From positions 1 through 12,270 of the forward strand of contig JAAFHM010000100.1 in the NCBI GenBank assembly GCA_013298375.1: a stretch of 12,270 nucleotides of DNA. Direction: 5' to 3'. Position 1 is the stretch's first letter, and each line of letters starts with the position of its first letter. The position numbers were made by a program, and so were the translations under genes. Positions 8,762-12,270 of the stretch are shown one piece after another. This DNA is from Ignavibacteria bacterium. GTDB lineage: Bacteria > Bacteroidota > Ignavibacteria > Kapaibacteriales > UBA4661. The notes under the pieces were generated by a model. It saw only the letters and a program-made list of their open reading frames with translations. It searched no databases and was not told the origin of the DNA.

Positions 8762-8766
8762 AAAGG
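8762..8766 (+). promoter_or_regulatory. Shine-Dalgarno for the OmpA-domain gene
   Basis: AAAGG lies 7 nt before ATG 8774. It is better than anything in front of the two upstream genes and supports this start, which gives the OmpA protein an unusually long 23-residue n-region before its hydrophobic signal segment. Confidence 0.45.
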
Positions 8767-8773
8767 TGTATCA

Positions 8774-10834
8774 ATGAATAGAGTATTTGTCCCACGGTCA
8801 ACAATTTCAGGAATACAGAGGGATTTTATTGGCTATACTCAATGGATATGGATTCTCGTCGGTTGTGTGCTGATGTGCTGCGTACAATCTCTCACGGTGT
8901 TCGGTCAAGAAAAAAGTAATGCTTTGCACCTCAATGCTTTCGGAGGTTGGAGTCTTTTTCAACATACAGCTGGCTTTCGCGCATTGCCGGGAGTTCCTAA
9001 TTCTTCCCCGGGCTTTACCGAAGGGGTGGGAAGCGGTTTTTTCGTCGGCGCGGGAGGGCAACTACCCTTGTTCTCTCATGCTTTTGTTGCATTACGTGGT
9101 GGTTATGCGCAGCACAACGCACTTTTGCAAGCATCGGAGCCGGCAACTGTGAGTGTAAATGGGACACCGCTTTCGGCGGTCTTTCGTCATCAATTTGAAT
9201 CAAGGCTTGATGCCATTTTCCTTGAACCGCTCTTCGGTTACCGCTTACCGGAGCCGATAGACTTTCTTCGCGTTATGCTGGGGATGCGAGCTGAGTGGAT
9301 GACCGCTCCAACCTTCACACAGACAGAAATACTGGATGAGCCGACTGGTGCCGCGGCTTTTTCTAATGGCTCCAAGATGCGTAATGTTCGACGGAACGAG
9401 GCACTACCAAATGGACAAGCCTTGCAGTTGGGTTTGGTCAGTGCGCTTGGGATAGATATTCCACTGACACCACAAAAAAGTATTCTTCTCAGCCCAGAAG
9501 TTTCTTTTACCTATCCTCTGACTCCTTTCGTACAAGGCATTGCATGGCAAGCGCAGTCGTTGAAATTTGCTCTTGGATTCACTTATACGCCGAGCGCTGT
9601 GGAGCAATCGGTCATCGTACCGCAACAATCTATTCGTTTGAGTGTGCAAGCACTGTCGGTTGATAATCAAGGCAATGAACGCGGGCTTATCCGGATTAAA
9701 ACAGAAGAGTATATTTCGCGGCAGTTGTACCCATTATTAGAGTACATCTTTTTTGAGCCGCAGTCTGCTGTTCTTCCTGCCCGATACTCTCGTCTTTTGC
9801 CTGTGGCGACGAGGTTTTTTTCTGAACAACAGTTTGCCGGATTAGGTACGTTGGATGTGTATTACAACATTCTCAATGTTCTTGGCAAACGCTTACGTGA
9901 TAACTCAACGGCAACAATACGACTTGTGGGATGTTTGGGGGAAATTGGTTTTGGTCCGAATTCTGAGGAAAACGACCCGACGCTTTCACTCCGCCGAGCC
10001 GAGGCGGTCCGCCAATACTTATCGGATGTATGGGGAATTGCAGAGGGGCGCAAACAAGTCGAAGGGCGCAAACTACCCGAAAAACCATCCAATGCACGAA
10101 ATGCCACCATTGGTGCCGAAGAAAACCGCCGCGTAGAAATAGTGTCAAATTCATGGGAAATCATGAAGCCTGTTGTTGTTGCCGATACTTTGCGTGAAAC
10201 AGATCCGCCATCGGTCAAGTTTTTTATGACTGCCGAGCCTGATTCCGGCATCATAAAGTGGAGCCTTCGTGCGTTTCAAAATAATCGTACTCTCAAAACG
10301 GTTGGTGCTTTGGGCAAGCCTGACGAAACATACCTCTGGCAAATGTCGCGTGAACGTCTCTCAGTTCCATCATCCGCCGAGCCGCTAAGTTACGAATTAA
10401 CAGTGCTTGATAGCAACGAACAGGAAAGTAGTGTTGAAAATACCATTAAAATTGAGCAAATTACCATACGGAAAAAACGGCAAAATAAAGTACGTGATAA
10501 AGAAGTTGATTTCTACCGCTTAATTGGTTTTTCTTTTGAACAATCACGATTGACCGGCTATCACCTGCAAAGTTTTACCGAACTGGTGCAACCCAATATT
10601 AAGCCGCAGTCTGTGGCGGAAGTGATAGGCTATACCGATGCCTCCGGAGACCCCGCCTCCAATCAGCGTTTGTCGGAATCCCGAGCCCAAGTGGTAGGAC
10701 AGATTCTTGCCACAAAAAATGTGAAAACACGCGGTGTGGGCGGTAAGATTCCAATCTACCCCAATACCACACCCGAAGGGCGCTTCTACTCTCGCACCGT
10801 CGAAATCAGGGTCGAAACGCCTGTGCAGGAGTAA
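8774..10834 (+). CDS. Outer-membrane β-barrel protein with two OmpA-like peptidoglycan-associating domains
   Basis: 686 residues. A hydrophobic signal segment (about 24-42, WIWILVGCVLMCCVQ) leads to a likely cleavage near FGQ 43-45. Residues about 48-275 alternate aromatic/Gly strands typical of a small outer-membrane barrel (LHLNAFGGWSLF, GFFVGAGGQLPLF, LKFALGFTYTPS). A first OmpA-like domain spans about 320-457 (IFFEPQSAVLP, LSLRRAEAVRQYL, NRRVEI). About 460-570 is a β-rich spacer ending in basic IRKKRQNK. A second OmpA-like domain spans about 580-682 (GFSFEQSRL, GYTDASGDPASNQRLSESRA, SRTVEIRV). In OmpA/Pal domains an Asp and an Arg 15 residues apart bind diaminopimelate. Domain 2 has both (D622, R637); domain 1 keeps the Arg (R408) but lacks the Asp in its degenerate GCLGEIG. 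Likely role: tethering outer membrane to peptidoglycan. The gene follows the T9SS cargo gene by 26 bp, so co-transcription is likely. It is not the WD40/TPR-containing PorE architecture. Confidence 0.9.
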   Translation: MNRVFVPRSTISGIQRDFIGYTQWIWILVGCVLMCCVQSLTVFGQEKSNALHLNAFGGWSLFQHTAGFRALPGVPNSSPGFTEGVGSGFFVGAGGQLPLFSHAFVALRGGYAQHNALLQASEPATVSVNGTPLSAVFRHQFESRLDAIFLEPLFGYRLPEPIDFLRVMLGMRAEWMTAPTFTQTEILDEPTGAAAFSNGSKMRNVRRNEALPNGQALQLGLVSALGIDIPLTPQKSILLSPEVSFTYPLTPFVQGIAWQAQSLKFALGFTYTPSAVEQSVIVPQQSIRLSVQALSVDNQGNERGLIRIKTEEYISRQLYPLLEYIFFEPQSAVLPARYSRLLPVATRFFSEQQFAGLGTLDVYYNILNVLGKRLRDNSTATIRLVGCLGEIGFGPNSEENDPTLSLRRAEAVRQYLSDVWGIAEGRKQVEGRKLPEKPSNARNATIGAEENRRVEIVSNSWEIMKPVVVADTLRETDPPSVKFFMTAEPDSGIIKWSLRAFQNNRTLKTVGALGKPDETYLWQMSRERLSVPSSAEPLSYELTVLDSNEQESSVENTIKIEQITIRKKRQNKVRDKEVDFYRLIGFSFEQSRLTGYHLQSFTELVQPNIKPQSVAEVIGYTDASGDPASNQRLSESRAQVVGQILATKNVKTRGVGGKIPIYPNTTPEGRFYSRTVEIRVETPVQE

Positions 10835-11044
10835 TCCGTACTATGGCAATGTTTCTGCGCTCTTCAACCGTACCAGAGTCAAGACTTCGCATTTATCTTT
10901 TATCTGCTTGCTGTAAGCACAGGTTTTATGCGGGCGAAATATCGTTCACCTTTACATTGGACGACATTTGTGGCAACTATGATTTTCCCAGAAGGATGGG
11001 AATACCTGAGCCGTCACTTTCATTCACCATTTAAGGAATGTATT
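10835..11044 (+). other. 210-bp intergenic spacer with two weak dyads
   Basis: This is the longest gap in the window. It holds a 5-bp stem (TGCTT/AAGCA, 10905-10919) followed four bases later by only four T, at best a weak terminator. It also holds a 6-bp stem (TTCCCA/TGGGAA, 10985-11002) without a T run. TTGGAC at 10957 and TATGAT at 10978 resemble a sigma-70 promoter, but the 15-nt spacer is short. An open frame at 10843-11034 (63 codons) has no signal peptide or recognisable domain and I do not call it a gene. The spacing makes separate transcription of the next gene plausible. Confidence 0.4.
11033..11037 (+). promoter_or_regulatory. Shine-Dalgarno for the propeller gene
   Basis: AAGGA lies 7 nt before ATG 11045. 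Together with the signal peptide that starts there, it fixes the start of the last gene. Confidence 0.55.
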
Positions 11045-12270
11045 ATGAAAAAATCTTTACGTTGGATGGTTTGTTGGAGCCATAGTATTTTGGTATTGAT
11101 GCTTGCTTTTCTACTATCGGCGCAAGCGCAAAGTCAGGTCTGGCAGCAATCATCCGGTGCGACTAATCTTGCCATTGAAGAGTTTACGGTGTTTGGGGCA
11201 TCTCTTGTTCTCGGAACATCAGATGGTGTGTACCGATCTAATGATAATGGTGCGTCATGGCAGGCATTCGGCGATGCACAAATTCGCGGTAAGTATGTTA
11301 ATACTATTCTTACTTTTGGCAGTAGGCTCTTTGCTGCTACTAACGATGGCGGCATAAATTTAACGGATGGTGATGGAAGTATCTGGACTGACCAAAATCG
11401 TGGATCTATGTCCTTCAATAGTTCTGCGCCGGTGCGCCGCATGGTGGTTTTTAATGGGGCACTTTATGCGGGGACGTTGGGTGCTGGTGTTTACAAAAAC
11501 ACAACATCGGACGGAGCCTTTCGAGAGGTTAATCAAGGGTTCACAACAACCACGGTCGTTGGGCTGGCTGTTTGTCGCGGAATACTTTTTGCTATGCTTG
11601 GCAGAGGTATATGGCAATTTAATGAAACGAACAGCACATGGCGTTTGCCTACAAATGTGCTTTCTGGAGATTTGGTTCGTGCTATGACTTCCTCAAACGA
11701 TATGATTTTTGCTGGAACCGATGAAAAGGGTGTCTATCGTTCAACTGATAACGGCGCTACATGGCAAGCAATGAATAATCAGTTAAGCAATCGTCAAGTA
11801 CGTGCTATTCTCCATGATGGAAACGCCCTGTATGTCGGATTGGACAGTGGTGGTGTTTTTCGCTATAATCCCGATATATCTGCTTGGGAATCCATGAGTA
11901 TGAATCTCGGAAATAAGACCGTTCAGTCGCTTTTTTCTCATAATGGTATTCTTTTTGCCGGAACAAAAGGCAACGGTGTATATTTCCTCCGAACCGCCAC
12001 CCCAACGTTGTCCGCTAATCCTAATGAGCTACGGTTTGAAGATGTTTTCGTTGATTCGCTATCAGCAACGCAACGATATACCTTGACAGCATCAAATCTT
12101 ACGGCTCTGGTAACCGTTAGCGCTCCATCGGGTTTTCAAATTGCGACTGCACAAAATGGCACGTTCAGCTCGGTGTTGAGCCTTCTGCCAAATAATGGTA
12201 GTATAAACCAAACTATTTTTGTCCGTTTTGCTCCGACTGCCGTACGAGCATTTTCTGGTAATATCGTACA
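11045..12270 (+). CDS. Exported Asp-box (BNR/sortilin-like) β-propeller protein, 3' end outside the window
   Basis: The frame is open from ATG 11045 to the last base, giving 408 complete codons. A signal peptide spans residues 1-28 (MKKSLRWMVCW..., hydrophobic ILVLMLAFLL, cleavage after SAQA). Residues about 32-317 are five to seven propeller-like repeats with the pattern hydrophobic strand, L-F/Y-A-G-T, D-x-G-V-Y-R-S. Two carry clear Asp-boxes (YRSNDNGASW at 63-72, YRSTDNGATW at 231-240), as in BNR/sortilin-type propellers. Residues about 319-408 begin a β-sandwich of the kind repeated in Bacteroidota surface proteins (LSANPNELRFEDVFVDS, VTVSAPSGFQI, IFVRFAPTAV, FSGNIV). I see no sialidase catalytic residues, so the propeller is better read as a binding or structural module. 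A T9SS sorting domain may lie beyond the window; this cannot be seen here. It follows the OmpA gene after 210 bp. Confidence 0.88.
   Translation, partial: MKKSLRWMVCWSHSILVLMLAFLLSAQAQSQVWQQSSGATNLAIEEFTVFGASLVLGTSDGVYRSNDNGASWQAFGDAQIRGKYVNTILTFGSRLFAATNDGGINLTDGDGSIWTDQNRGSMSFNSSAPVRRMVVFNGALYAGTLGAGVYKNTTSDGAFREVNQGFTTTTVVGLAVCRGILFAMLGRGIWQFNETNSTWRLPTNVLSGDLVRAMTSSNDMIFAGTDEKGVYRSTDNGATWQAMNNQLSNRQVRAILHDGNALYVGLDSGGVFRYNPDISAWESMSMNLGNKTVQSLFSHNGILFAGTKGNGVYFLRTATPTLSANPNELRFEDVFVDSLSATQRYTLTASNLTALVTVSAPSGFQIATAQNGTFSSVLSLLPNNGSINQTIFVRFAPTAVRAFSGNIV

Noticed and set aside
8774..10834. Assignment of the OmpA gene as the T9SS component PorE or PorP/SprF
   Set aside because: It has no TPR or WD40 segments as in PorE, and PorP/SprF proteins lack OmpA domains; the architecture is a barrel plus two OmpA-like domains.
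10905..10927. Stem TGCTT/AAGCA followed by TTTT as an intrinsic terminator of the OmpA gene
   Set aside because: The stem has only 5 bp with weak pairs, and the short T run is separated from it by four bases.
10843..11034. Small open frame of 63 codons in the spacer after the OmpA gene
   Set aside because: The predicted peptide has no signal, domain or low-complexity feature, the possible Shine-Dalgarno is 11 nt away and falls in the end of the OmpA gene, and a 63-codon open frame is expected by chance.
11045..12003. Sialidase identity for the Asp-box protein
   Set aside because: Asp-boxes occur in many propellers; I see no arginine triad or other sialidase catalytic signature, so only a BNR/sortilin-like propeller is supported.

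Overview
The window looks like a chromosomal segment of a member of the Bacteroidota/Chlorobiota superphylum, possibly near Candidatus Kapabacteria. The grounds are a type IX secretion (T9SS) type-A C-terminal sorting domain, a β-barrel protein with two OmpA-like domains, Ig/propeller surface proteins, mostly weak Shine-Dalgarno sequences and moderate GC judged by eye. The lineage is inferred from protein style, not from a marker gene. All recognisable genes are on the + strand. I saw no tRNA, rRNA, CRISPR array, transposase or phage gene.

Layout: (1) bases 1-195 are the 3' end of an unidentified CDS. (2) 244-6372 encode an exported protein of about 2042 residues, built almost entirely of about 45 degenerate WG (KWG) repeats separated by a few Ser/Thr-rich linkers. 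(3) 6441-8747 encode a modular secreted protein: N-terminal β domain, SbsA/Big_5-like domain, three Ig-like modules, a cohesin-like module and a T9SS sorting domain. (4) 8774-10834 encode an outer-membrane β-barrel protein with two OmpA-like domains, the second with an intact peptidoglycan-binding motif. (5) 10835-11044 is a 210-bp spacer with two weak dyads. (6) 11045 to the window end is the 5' part of another exported protein, with Asp-box (BNR-like) propeller repeats and the start of a β-sandwich domain.

The WG, T9SS-cargo and OmpA genes are closely spaced (68 and 26 bp) with no convincing terminator between them, so they may be co-transcribed. The longer spacer before the propeller gene could hold its own promoter. 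Together this reads as a cell-envelope/surface-protein locus: an OmpA protein able to link outer membrane and peptidoglycan, a T9SS-exported modular protein, and a very large exported repeat protein with no visible anchor. Whether they act together is inference. The most unusual item is the WG-repeat giant; the domain families themselves are known, and I see no proof of a new enzymatic or defence system.
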